A stretch of 15,050 nt of DNA from Thermoleophilia bacterium (GCA_016844515.1 JAERMP010000022.1:1-15050), one strand, 5' to 3'; counted from the first letter of the stretch, positions 1 to 6,442 are shown. Notes: generated by a model from the letters alone, not told the origin. Translations and numbers: made by a program.

Positions 1-700
1 ACTTCTCCGGGTCGCCCATCGCCGCGACCTCCTCGAGCATCGGCTTCACATACGCCGGCGCGCCGCCGTGGAGCGGCCCGGAGAGAGCGCCCACCGCCGA
101 CGAGAGGGCAGCGCCGCAGTCGGCCCCAGTCGACGCTGCGATGCGCGCGGCGAACGTCGAGGCGTTCAGTCCGTGCTCAGCGGTGCAAATCCAATAGGTG
201 TCGACAGCTTTGACGGCCTTCGGGTCGGCCTCACCGCGCCACTGGAGAAGGAACTTCTCCGCGGCCGTCTCTCCCCGCGCAACGACGGCGGCCGGAACTT
301 CGTCAGTGTTCCCATCGGCGATCCGCGCGGAGCGCGCAACGATGCCCATCATCTGGGCCGAGAGCCGGCCAAGATCCTCACGCGCCTGCTCGTCTGAGAT
401 CTCGTTCAGCTTGCCAAGCTTCCACACACCCGAGAGGCGCGCGGTCTCGGCCTGGAGGTCGGACGGTGCGTTCCCAGTCAAACGCGCCGGTTCGTACGGC
501 TCCGGTTCGGGCATCGCCGAGTCGAGGTCGTCATCGACGAGAAGGCCCCAGACACGCTCGTACGGGTAGTGGCCGACGAGCTCGACGATGTCGATGCCCC
601 GGTAGCGCAGCTGGCCACCCTCGCGATCGGGCTCCGCGATCTCGGTCTCGACCGCGACGACGCCCTCGAGCCCCGGCTTGAAGTCCGCTACGTCGCTCAT
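1..700 (-). CDS. gltA: Citrate synthase (or 2-methylcitrate synthase), 3' end cut by window
   Basis: Condenses acetyl-CoA (or propionyl-CoA in methylcitrate relatives) with oxaloacetate, the entry step of the TCA cycle; cytoplasmic. Only the first 233 codons are present. The N-terminal motif YRGIDI is followed by two family active-site segments: EHGLNASTF with H176, and GPLHGGAP with H211, equivalent to pig His238 and His274. The third catalytic His and the Asp lie beyond the window. The ATG at 698-700 is chosen because the typical N-terminal segment begins shortly after it and a TANNNT box (TAGCGT) lies 9 nt upstream. No Shine-Dalgarno is visible, so the mRNA may be leaderless. The gene diverges from isocitrate dehydrogenase. 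Citrate versus methylcitrate preference cannot be decided; the TCA neighbours favour citrate synthase. Confidence 0.93.
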   Translation of the reverse strand, partial: MSDVADFKPGLEGVVAVETEIAEPDREGGQLRYRGIDIVELVGHYPYERVWGLLVDDDLDSAMPEPEPYEPARLTGNAPSDLQAETARLSGVWKLGKLNEISDEQAREDLGRLSAQMMGIVARSARIADGNTDEVPAAVVARGETAAEKFLLQWRGEADPKAVKAVDTYWICTAEHGLNASTFAARIAASTGADCGAALSSAVGALSGPLHGGAPAYVKPMLEEVAAMGDPEK

Positions 701-709
701 CTGGCAGGG

Positions 710-715
710 ACGCTA
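710..715 (-). promoter_or_regulatory. Candidate -10 box (TAGCGT) of citrate synthase
   Basis: TAGCGT read on the minus strand, ending 9 nt before the ATG at 700. It fits the actinobacterial TANNNT consensus at a leaderless distance. No convincing -35 hexamer was seen. A short direct repeat (ACCTG ACCTG, plus strand, 715-724) lies immediately upstream. Confidence 0.45.
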
Positions 716-759
716 CCTGACCTGAAATGAGGCGCGCCCGCTGAGCCGTCGACCACATC

Positions 760-778
760 GCGACCGCGAAGCGGTCGC
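760..778. repeat. Perfect 8-bp inverted repeat, 3-nt loop, in the divergent spacer
   Basis: GCGACCGC - GAA - GCGGTCGC. It lies between two divergent genes and upstream of both predicted -10 boxes, so it cannot be a terminator of either adjacent gene. It could be a protein-binding dyad or a REP-like remnant. Confidence 0.6.
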
Positions 779-793
779 CTTCAGGTGTCTCGC

Positions 794-823
794 GATCGAG
801 ATTCGCGCGAGCGAATCTCGATC
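794..823. repeat. Perfect 13-bp inverted repeat with GCGA loop upstream of isocitrate dehydrogenase
   Basis: The arms 794-806 (GATCGAGATTCGC) and 811-823 are exact reverse complements around GCGA. The 3' arm ends 16 nt before the candidate -10 of isocitrate dehydrogenase, where a -35 element would sit. The dyad is therefore better placed to act as a DNA operator than as a transcribed hairpin. Confidence 0.65.
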
Positions 824-839
824 TGCGGATGAGTCCAGC

Positions 840-845
840 TACGAT
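840..845 (+). promoter_or_regulatory. Candidate -10 box (TACGAT) of isocitrate dehydrogenase
   Basis: TACGAT ends 11 nt before the ATG at 857 and fits TANNNT. There is no Shine-Dalgarno in GATCGGCCGCGCAG before the start, consistent with a very short or absent 5' leader. The -35 region would overlap the 13-bp palindrome at 794-823. Confidence 0.4.
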
Positions 846-856
846 CGGCCGCGCAG

Positions 857-1945
857 ATGGGCCACCGCGTCACCCTCATCCCCGGCGACGGGACGGGCCC
901 AGAGCTCACCGAAGCCACCCGACGAGTGCTCGAGGCGACAGGCGTCTCGCTCGAATGGGACGTGCGTCACGCCGGCGTGGACGTCATGGAGAAGGCGGGC
1001 ACGCCGCTCCCGCAGGACACGCTCGACTCGGTCCGGCAAAACGGTGTCGCGTTGAAGGGGCCGATCACGACGCCGATCGGTACCGGGTTTCGCTCCGTCA
1101 ACGTCGCGCTCCGTCACGAGCTCGAGCTCTACGCCTGCCTGCGCCCGTGTAAGACATACGCAGGCGTGCGAACGCGCTACGAAGACGTCGACCTCGTGAT
1201 CGTGCGCGAGAACACGGAGGACCTCTACACGGGGATCGAGTACGAGGCTGGCAGCGAGGCCGCGGAGAAGGTCATCGCCTCGCTGAACGCGCTCCAGTCG
1301 AAGCAGATCGCGCCCGGGTCCGGCATCTCGGTGAAGCACATCAGCGCAGGTGCCTCCGAGCGGATCATCCGCTTCGCGTTCGAGTACGCGCGCTCGCATG
1401 GGCGTCGGCAGGTCGCCGGGGTCACGAAAGCGAACATCATGAAGTTCACGGACGGGCTCTTCCTCACTGTCTTTCGCGAGGTGGCGAAGGACTACCCGGA
1501 CATCGAGGCGCGCGAGGCGCTCGTCGACGCGCTCTGCATGCAACTCGTGCAGCGCCCTGAGGAGTTCGACGTGCTCGTGCTCCCGAACCTGTACGGCGAC
1601 ATCATCAGCGACCTCACCGCGGGTCTCGTCGGCGGGCTCGGCGTCGCTCCCGGCGCGAACATCGGCGCGCACGCGGCCGTCTTCGAGGCTACACATGGCT
1701 CCGCGCCGAAGTACAAGGGTCTCGACAAGGTCAATCCGACGGCGATGATCCTCTCCGGAAAGCTGATGCTCGACCACCTTGGAGAGCACGAAGCGGCAGA
1801 AAGACTGGAGAGCGCGGTCGCCGCAGTCATCGTCGAAGGAGCGCGAGTGACGTACGACCTGAAGCCGTCGCGGGACGACCCGAGCGCCGTCGGAACCTCC
1901 GAGTTCGCGGACGCGATCATCGAGAAACTCAACCAGCGGGACTGA
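857..1945 (+). CDS. icd: Isocitrate dehydrogenase (isocitrate/isopropylmalate dehydrogenase family)
   Basis: Oxidatively decarboxylates isocitrate to 2-oxoglutarate in the TCA cycle. The 362-residue length is typical of short homodimeric IDHs. The N-terminus carries IPGDGTGPE. The substrate loop RSVNVALRHELELYACLRP (S80, N82, R86, R96) matches the isocitrate-binding serine loop rather than isopropylmalate dehydrogenases. R117 and Y124 lie in RENTEDLY, the catalytic lysine is K191 in VTKAN, and metal ligands are D248 and D252 in LYGDIISD. The nucleotide loop reads HGSAPKYKG, with the Lys-Tyr pair found in NADP enzymes, so the cofactor is uncertain. The ATG at 857 is the only start after an in-frame stop at 830-832. 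mdh follows after 24 nt. Homoisocitrate dehydrogenase is an alternative, though less likely beside citrate synthase and mdh. Confidence 0.92.
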   Translation: MGHRVTLIPGDGTGPELTEATRRVLEATGVSLEWDVRHAGVDVMEKAGTPLPQDTLDSVRQNGVALKGPITTPIGTGFRSVNVALRHELELYACLRPCKTYAGVRTRYEDVDLVIVRENTEDLYTGIEYEAGSEAAEKVIASLNALQSKQIAPGSGISVKHISAGASERIIRFAFEYARSHGRRQVAGVTKANIMKFTDGLFLTVFREVAKDYPDIEAREALVDALCMQLVQRPEEFDVLVLPNLYGDIISDLTAGLVGGLGVAPGANIGAHAAVFEATHGSAPKYKGLDKVNPTAMILSGKLMLDHLGEHEAAERLESAVAAVIVEGARVTYDLKPSRDDPSAVGTSEFADAIIEKLNQRD

Positions 1946-1969
1946 AACCAAACGAAAGCGAGTACAGAG

Positions 1970-2896
1970 ATGCGAAAGAAAGTGACGGTCGTCGGCGCTG
2001 GAAACGTAGGCGCGACCTGCGCGCAGGAGCTCGCGCGGCGCGACTACGCCGACGTCGTGCTCGTCGACATCATTCCCAACTACCCGCAGGGCAAGGCGCT
2101 CGACATGAATCAGGCAGGCGCGGTGCTCGGATACGAGCCGACGATCACGGGCTCGAACGGCTACGAGGAGTCCGCCGACTCGGACGTCGTCGTCATCACC
2201 GCCGGGAAGCCCCGCTCGCCCGGAATGAGCCGGGACGACCTCGTGACGACGAACGAGGCGATCGTCACGGCAGTCACGAAGGAGGCCGTGCGCCATTCTC
2301 CGAAGGCGATCCTGGTCGTCGTCTCCAACCCGCTCGACGCCATGTGCCACGTCGCGAAAGCGGTGTCGAGGTTTCGGAAGAACCGGGTCGTCGGCATGGC
2401 GGGCATCCTGGACACGGCTCGCTTCGCGGCGTTCATCTCGCAGGAGCTCGACGTCTCGGTCAAGGACGTCACCGCGGTCGTTCTCGGAGGCCATGGCGAC
2501 CAGATGGTTCCCGTCGTCTCCGCCACGAACGTCGGCGGGATTCCGCTCGCGGAGCTCATGCCGAAGACCCGGATCCGGAAGCTCGTCGATCGCACTCGCT
2601 TCGGCGGCGGCGAGCTCGTGAGCCTTCTCGGCACATCGGCCTGGTATGCGCCGGGCGCCGCAGCCGCCCAGATGGTCGACTCGATCTGCCTCGACGAGAA
2701 GCGCGTGCTTCCCTGCACCGCGTACCTCGAGGGCGAGTACGGAATCGAGGGCCTCTACATGGGTGTTCCGGCGAAGCTGGGTGCCGCAGGTGTGGAGGAC
2801 ATCGTCAAGCTGCGACTCACGCCCGAGGAGAAGAAGATGTTGCGCGCCTCCGCCGCGACCGTCCGCGACGTGGTCTCCGTCCTACGGAGGTCGTAG
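1970..2896 (+). CDS. mdh: Malate dehydrogenase (LDH-like group)
   Basis: Interconverts malate and oxaloacetate with NAD in the TCA cycle. The 308-residue protein has an N-terminal Rossmann motif GAGNVGAT (9-16). D33 at the end of the second strand is the adenosine-ribose acidic residue that favours NAD over NADP. Substrate arginines R82 and R88 lie in PRSPGMSR, the D148/R151 pair in DTARF, and the catalytic H175 in GGHGDQMVP. An Arg rather than Gln at the specificity position (82) marks malate rather than lactate dehydrogenase. It starts 24 nt after icd with no strong Shine-Dalgarno (AAAGCGAG) and is probably cotranscribed. Its stop codon is embedded in a GC-rich palindromic repeat at 2893-2915. 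Confidence 0.95.
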   Translation: MRKKVTVVGAGNVGATCAQELARRDYADVVLVDIIPNYPQGKALDMNQAGAVLGYEPTITGSNGYEESADSDVVVITAGKPRSPGMSRDDLVTTNEAIVTAVTKEAVRHSPKAILVVVSNPLDAMCHVAKAVSRFRKNRVVGMAGILDTARFAAFISQELDVSVKDVTAVVLGGHGDQMVPVVSATNVGGIPLAELMPKTRIRKLVDRTRFGGGELVSLLGTSAWYAPGAAAAQMVDSICLDEKRVLPCTAYLEGEYGIEGLYMGVPAKLGAAGVEDIVKLRLTPEEKKMLRASAATVRDVVSVLRRS

Positions 2897-2915
2897 GGGC
2901 GAGGCTTGCCTCGCC
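2893..2915. repeat. GC-rich palindromic repeat, copy 1 (half unit)
   Basis: GTAGGGGCGAGGC followed by TTGCCTCGCC. The core GGCGAGGC/GCCTCGCC folds on itself (2898-2915), and the copy begins inside the mdh stop codon. It shares its GTAGGGG edge and its GGCGAG/CTCGCC core with the element at 5267-5313. It would form a hairpin just before the next gene's start and could damp readthrough or translation. Confidence 0.6.
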
Positions 2916-2923
2916 TTCTCGTC

Positions 2924-3664
2924 ATGGATCTCAATCTCGCCGGCAGAACGGCAATCGTCTGCGGAGCGTCCGCGGGGATCGGCCTCGGGATAGCCGAATC
3001 GCTCGCCGGCGAGGGCGCCGACGTGGTCATGTTCGCGCGGCGTCGAGAGCTCCTCGAGCGCGAGGCCGAGCGTCTCGGCGGGCTTGCAGTAGTAGGAGAC
3101 GTGACAAGCGCAGACGACCTCGAGCGACTCGTTCGAACGACGGTGGAGACGTTCGGCGGGATCGACATCGTCGTGAACAACTCCGGCGGGCCGCCGCGAA
3201 CCACGGCCGCGGAGCTCACCGCGGAGCAAGTCGCGACCGCTGCGCAGCTCCTCCTCGGCTCGGTCGTCCGCCTGACCGGGCTCTGCCTCCCCTACCTCGA
3301 GCAGAGCCCCTGTGGCCGCATCGTGAACGTCACCTCGAGCACCGTCCGAGAGCCGATCGACAACCTCGCCCTCTCGAACGCACTCCGGCCGGGGGTGATC
3401 GGGTGGGCGAAGTCGCTGGCCCGCGAGCTCGGGCCGAAGGGCATTACGGTGAACTCGATCGCGCCCGGGCGGATCGACACCGACCGCATCCGCGAGGTCT
3501 ACCCGGACGGCCCGACCGAGGCCGACCTCCAGACGATTCCACTTCGCAGGCTGGGAACCACCCAGGAGATCGGCGACGTCGCAGCGTTCCTCTGTTCGGA
3601 GCGTGCCGCCTACATCAGTGGCGCCGTGATCCTCGTCGATGGCGGCCTCACACGCGGGCTCTAG
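2924..3664 (+). CDS. SDR-fold protein with degenerate catalytic Tyr/Lys
   Basis: A 246-residue short-chain dehydrogenase/reductase fold. It has a glycine-rich nucleotide motif CGASAGIG near residue 14, NNSGG in place of the usual NNAG, and a C-terminal GRIDTDRI and ISGAVILVDGG region. The active site is unusual. The catalytic Ser is present as S138 in NVTSS, but the position 13 residues later, normally Tyr of YxxxK, is S151. The Lys position is R155 (LSNALRPG). This SNxxR pattern occurs in a widespread SDR subgroup of unclear substrate, often annotated as 3-oxoacyl-ACP reductase-like. The ATG at 2924 is preferred to a TTG at 2906, which lies inside a hairpin loop and would add six residues before the fold. 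The Lon-like gene follows after 13 nt. The function cannot be assigned. Confidence 0.85.
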   Translation: MDLNLAGRTAIVCGASAGIGLGIAESLAGEGADVVMFARRRELLEREAERLGGLAVVGDVTSADDLERLVRTTVETFGGIDIVVNNSGGPPRTTAAELTAEQVATAAQLLLGSVVRLTGLCLPYLEQSPCGRIVNVTSSTVREPIDNLALSNALRPGVIGWAKSLARELGPKGITVNSIAPGRIDTDRIREVYPDGPTEADLQTIPLRRLGTTQEIGDVAAFLCSERAAYISGAVILVDGGLTRGL

Positions 3665-3677
3665 GCGAAGCGACCGC

Positions 3678-4682
3678 ATGAAGCGCTTCTCGATCGTCGC
3701 CCTCGTGCTCGGGGCACTAGGGCTCGCGGCAGCAATCGTGCTCTGGACGCTCCCCGGCGACGAGTTCATTCTCACACCGGACAAGGCAAAGCCGCTGGCG
3801 GGCCGCGTCGTCGTCGAGGGAAGCCGGCCATCCGGCGACGGCGACGTCTACTACGTCGACCTCTATGTTCGGCGAGCTCGCATTCTCGAGGAGCTGCTGC
3901 CATTCACCCGCCCGGAGGGCTCGACCGTCCTTCCTGAGCGCGCGCTCCTGCCGCCTGGCACGACAGACGAGGAACGAGACCGCCAGAACGCAGCCGACAT
4001 GGAGCGGTCCGAGCAGATCGCCTCGGTCGTCGCGCTGCGTGCGCTCGGATACGACGTCGTCGCCACTCCGCGGGGGGCGCTCGTGATCGGTGTTGCGTCG
4101 GACGTTCCCGCCGCGGCGAAGATCGATGCGGGCGACGTCATCGTCGCGGTCGACGGCGTCCCCGTACGCACGCCGACGGATCTGCGTCGTGAGATCGGAC
4201 GTCGCGAGCCGGGGGACGACGTCAGGCTGACGGTTCGCCGCGGTGGGAAAGCGCTCGATCTGACGGTGCGTACGATTCCGAGCCCGACCGAGCCGGACAG
4301 GCCCATCGTCGGCATCACGGTTGACCAGGCCGCGGACATCGAGCTTCCGTTCGATGTCGACATCGACCTCGGTCGGGTCGGCGGCCCGTCAGCGGGTCTT
4401 CCCTTCGCTCTCGAGATCGCGCGCAAGCTCGGACGCGACGTCACTCACGGATGCAAGATCGCGGCGACTGGCGAGCTGGCTCTCGACGGGACGGTCCTGC
4501 CCGTTGGGGGGATCAAGCAGAAGACGATCGGAGCGCGCCGCGCGGATGTGGATTTCTTCGTCGTGCCGGCAGGCCGAAACGCCGAGGGAGCGCAGGAGCA
4601 TGCGGACGGGCTCACTGTCATCCCTGTTGAGAGTTTTCAACAGGCGTTGCGAGCACTGACAACGTCAGACGCAAAGTGCTGA
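3678..4682 (+). CDS. Membrane-anchored PDZ / Lon-like (S16) serine protease, YlbL family
   Basis: 334 residues. An N-terminal membrane anchor (about 5-25) puts the rest outside the cytoplasm. A PDZ domain (about 133-200, containing GDVIVAVDGVPV) and a C-terminal Lon-type peptidase domain (about 230-330) follow. The catalytic Ser-Lys dyad is visible as S238 in GGPSAGLPFAL and K280 in PVGGIKQKTIGA, 42 residues apart, close to the spacing in Lon. There is no ATPase domain, as expected for this Gram-positive family, known in B. subtilis as YlbL. It probably cleaves or senses misfolded exported protein; the substrate is unknown. The ATG at 3678 is chosen over one at 3639 because it places a clean signal anchor at the N-terminus and does not overlap the SDR gene. 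It ends the icd-mdh-SDR cluster. Confidence 0.9.
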   Translation: MKRFSIVALVLGALGLAAAIVLWTLPGDEFILTPDKAKPLAGRVVVEGSRPSGDGDVYYVDLYVRRARILEELLPFTRPEGSTVLPERALLPPGTTDEERDRQNAADMERSEQIASVVALRALGYDVVATPRGALVIGVASDVPAAAKIDAGDVIVAVDGVPVRTPTDLRREIGRREPGDDVRLTVRRGGKALDLTVRTIPSPTEPDRPIVGITVDQAADIELPFDVDIDLGRVGGPSAGLPFALEIARKLGRDVTHGCKIAATGELALDGTVLPVGGIKQKTIGARRADVDFFVVPAGRNAEGAQEHADGLTVIPVESFQQALRALTTSDAKC

Positions 4683-4804
4683 TTTTGCAGGTAATTCGTC
4701 CCTACTGACAACAGGCGCAATTTGCGGCTGTTTCATCCCTGAGGGGGTTGTCTCCCCCGGACCTGGTCGCAAGAATGCTGGCTGGTCGGCGAGGGGCGAC
4801 CTCG
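4671..4804 (+). other. Structured non-coding gap with four dyads between protease and four-cysteine gene
   Basis: No gene is seen in 4683-4811. The block 4660-4735 is clearly more AT-rich than its surroundings. Four inverted repeats follow each other: GCAAA/TTTGC at 4671-4688 over the protease stop; ACAG-G-CGCAA-T-TTGCG-G-CTGT at 4711-4731; GGGGG/CCCCC at 4743-4758; and CGAGG/CCTCG at 4790-4804, followed by AAAAAAC and the ATG at 4812. The middle ones could terminate the upstream cluster, although U-tracts are poor. The last could cover the only purine-rich ribosome-binding stretch (GAGGGG). Confidence 0.4.
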
Positions 4805-4811
4805 AAAAAAC

Positions 4812-5003
4812 ATGGCGGCGAAGAAGAGAACAGAGATCACCTGCGACGCGTGCTACTTCCGTCGCGAGGGTCTGTGTGCGCTCGCGGGCAACGTTCCGTG
4901 CCCCACATTCCGGGCGGCGACGGCGGGCTCGCTGACTCCGCCGTGCCAGCCTCGGCTCATCCCGCGGCCACTTTCCCCGGTCGCGGTCAGCCACGCCGCA
5001 TAG
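4812..5003 (+). CDS. Small four-cysteine protein, possible zinc-binding, unknown function
   Basis: 63 residues, not recognised as a named family. The N-terminal half has CDACYFRREGLCAL and NVPCPTF, giving Cys at 11, 14, 22 and 30 (CX2C-X7-C-X7-C). This pattern could hold zinc or an iron-sulfur cluster. A fifth Cys is near residue 45, and the C-terminal third is proline-rich and probably unstructured. Wobble positions are mostly G/C as in neighbouring genes, which supports real coding. No transmembrane segment or signal peptide is seen. It lies 9 nt upstream of the LapA-like gene on the same strand. The start ATG follows an A-rich stretch and a small hairpin (4790-4804). It could be a spurious short frame; conservation in relatives would settle this. 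Confidence 0.6.
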   Translation: MAAKKRTEITCDACYFRREGLCALAGNVPCPTFRAATAGSLTPPCQPRLIPRPLSPVAVSHAA

Positions 5004-5006
5004 GAT
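5001..5006 (+). promoter_or_regulatory. Candidate -10 box (TAGGAT) of the LapA-like gene
   Basis: TAGGAT overlaps the stop codon of the four-cysteine gene and ends exactly 6 nt before the GTG at 5013. That is the spacing expected if transcription starts on the start codon itself. No Shine-Dalgarno and no clear -35 were seen. Confidence 0.4.
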
Positions 5007-5012
5007 CCACGC

Positions 5013-5261
5013 GTGGAAGGGCAACGTCCCGCGGAAGAGCACAGGAAGCGCAAGACGCCGTGGCCGCTGATCCTCTTCGGCGTGCTCGGTGTCTATGTCG
5101 TGTTGATCGCGCTGCTCAACAGCGACGAGGTCAAGGTCGACTTCGTCTTCTTTTCGGCCCAGATCCGCCTCCTCTTCCTGATCCTCCTCTGCCTCGGAGT
5201 CGGGTTCGGCGCTGGGTGGGTCTTCGAGAAGATGCGCGCGCGTCGCAAGCGGGCTGCGTAA
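5013..5261 (+). CDS. LapA-domain (DUF1049) small membrane protein
   Basis: 82 residues with a basic, hydrophilic N-terminus and two hydrophobic segments (about 17-35 and 51-71). They are separated by the family-typical NSDEVKVDFVFFSAQI link, and a basic tail (RARRKRAA) follows. This layout matches the lipopolysaccharide assembly protein A domain. The domain is common in actinobacteria that lack LPS, where its role is unknown. The GTG start at 5013 is chosen because upstream codons in this frame run into the preceding gene and a -10-like box sits 6 nt before it. It is convergent with the aminotransferase gene; a palindromic repeat (5267-5313) separates the two stops. Confidence 0.8.
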   Translation: MEGQRPAEEHRKRKTPWPLILFGVLGVYVVLIALLNSDEVKVDFVFFSAQIRLLFLILLCLGVGFGAGWVFEKMRARRKRAA

Positions 5262-5266
5262 GGAAC

Positions 5267-5313
5267 GTAGGGGCCGGGCATGCCCGGCCGGGCGAGACAT
5301 GCCTCGCCCCTAT
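5267..5313. repeat. GC-rich palindromic repeat, copy 2 (composite), likely bidirectional terminator
   Basis: The outer arms are TAGGGG (5268-5273) and CCCCTA (5307-5312). Inside are a perfect 18-bp palindrome, GGCCGGGCATGCCCGGCC (5272-5289), and a second hairpin, GGGCGAG (5290-5296) with CTCGCCC (5303-5309). The element fills the gap between two convergent genes and includes the aminotransferase stop codon. It is related to 2893-2915 and could fold as two adjacent hairpins from either strand. Confidence 0.6.
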
Positions 5314-6404
5314 AGGAGACCTGCGAGAACCGCGATGCCCTCCGCGATCCGCTCCGGCGTCTCGTAGCTAAACGCCAGCCGGGCCGAGGTGAGCCCGAGG
5401 CCCGAGCCAGACGGGAAGAAGTCCTCGCCGGGCACGAATGCAACGCCCTCGGACTCGGCGCGAGCAACGAGCTCGGCCGTTGCTATTCCATTCGGCAGCT
5501 CGAGCCAAAGGAAGTAGCCGCCCTCCGGCCGACTCCACGACGACCCCGCCGGGAAGCTCCGCTCGAGAGCGCTCATCATCGCGTTGCGTCGCGCGAGCAA
5601 CTCAGCGCACACGCGCACGAGGTTCGGCTCGAAATGGCCGCGCTCGATGAACTCCGAGATAGTCGCCTGCGTGAGGAACGGAGGCGAGATGTAGGTCGAG
5701 ACCGCGCGTGCCTCGAACGCGGCTGCGGTGTCGGCGGGGAGCACGAAGTACCCGACGCGGAGGCCGGGCGCCACGGTTTTCGAGAACGAGGAAGTGTGCG
5801 TCACGAGCTCACCGCCCTCGACCTCACGGAGGCTCGGGGGAGCCTCGCCTTCGTAGCGCACGAGGCCATAGGGGTCGTCCTCCAAAACCGCGAGACCGTG
5901 GGTCACCGCGATCTTGACGATTCGCAGTCGACGTTCGGTCGAGAGTGATCGGCCGCTCGGATTCTGAAACGTCGGAATGGTATAGAGGAAGGAGGGCGGG
6001 TCGGATCGACTGTGCAGCTCAGCCTCGAGCGCGTCCGGGTCGAGCCCTTCCTCGTCCATCCGAAGCGCGACGATCTCGGCGCCCTCGCGAGCGAGGATCT
6101 TCAACGGTCGGTCGTAGCTTGGTGCTTCGACGAGAACCCGACCAGGCCGGCGCGCGAGCTGTTCGGCAACGTAGAAGGCGAATCCCTGAAGCCCGCCAAC
6201 CGTCAGGACGACCCGACCTGATTCGACTCCATGGCGTTCGGCCACCCATTCCCGCAGTGGCGCATATCCCCCACCCGAGCCGTAGGCGAAGACCTTCGCG
6301 CCCTCGCGCTGCGCGACCGCGTAGGCGCACTCGGCGAGCCCTGCGGCCGGAATCAACTCGAGCGACGGCGCTCCGCGGGCAAACGAGATCGGCGGCTCGA
6401 ACAT
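5310..6404 (-). CDS. PLP-dependent aminotransferase, class I/II (2-aminoadipate/LysN-like)
   Basis: A 364-residue fold-type I aminotransferase. The family segments appear in order: VEAPSYDRPL, PTFQNPSGRSLS (Asn and Pro of the cofactor pocket), VLEDDPYGLVRY (Asp binding the pyridine nitrogen and a Tyr), the Schiff-base lysine K209 in SSFSKTVAPGLRVGY, and a late Arg in SARLAFS. The overall pattern is closest to aminotransferases annotated as 2-aminoadipate transaminase (LysN) or the MocR/ARO8 type. The true amino acid substrate cannot be read from the sequence. The ATG at 6404 is the first plausible start after sucD, whose stop is 38 nt upstream. It is the last gene of a sucC-sucD-aminotransferase run and may also have its own promoter (TACCCT, 7 nt before ATG). 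A 2-oxoglutarate-linked role beside TCA genes is reasonable but inferred. Confidence 0.88.
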   Translation of the reverse strand: MFEPPISFARGAPSLELIPAAGLAECAYAVAQREGAKVFAYGSGGGYAPLREWVAERHGVESGRVVLTVGGLQGFAFYVAEQLARRPGRVLVEAPSYDRPLKILAREGAEIVALRMDEEGLDPDALEAELHSRSDPPSFLYTIPTFQNPSGRSLSTERRLRIVKIAVTHGLAVLEDDPYGLVRYEGEAPPSLREVEGGELVTHTSSFSKTVAPGLRVGYFVLPADTAAAFEARAVSTYISPPFLTQATISEFIERGHFEPNLVRVCAELLARRNAMMSALERSFPAGSSWSRPEGGYFLWLELPNGIATAELVARAESEGVAFVPGEDFFPSGSGLGLTSARLAFSYETPERIAEGIAVLAGLL

Positions 6405-6411
6405 CTTCGCG

Positions 6412-6417
6412 AGGGTA
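6412..6417 (-). promoter_or_regulatory. Candidate internal -10 box (TACCCT) of the aminotransferase gene
   Basis: TACCCT on the minus strand ends 7 nt before the ATG at 6404, inside the 38-nt gap after sucD. It may allow separate expression of the aminotransferase. It is the weakest box of the set by base composition. Confidence 0.25.
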
Positions 6418-6442
6418 TCCGTACGAGTGGGCGCGAGCGAAG

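Noticed and set aside
531..758. Minus-strand frame over the citrate synthase start
   Set aside because: Out of frame with citrate synthase, whose YRGIDI motif is encoded there; the translation is Arg-rich noise.
839..2494. Long open frame (551 codons) on the minus strand, antisense to icd and mdh
   Set aside because: It mirrors two clearly real genes. It has an Arg/Asp/Val-rich composition with no motifs, typical of GC-rich shadow frames.
2906..2923. TTG at 2906 as start of the SDR gene, 15 nt after GGAGG
   Set aside because: It lies in the loop of the palindromic repeat, the spacing to GGAGG is long, and ATG 2924 gives the standard SDR N-terminus. Not fully excluded.
2344..3681. Long plus-strand frame of 445 codons overlapping mdh and the SDR gene
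   Set aside because: Arg-rich shadow frame; both overlapped genes have complete family motifs in another frame.
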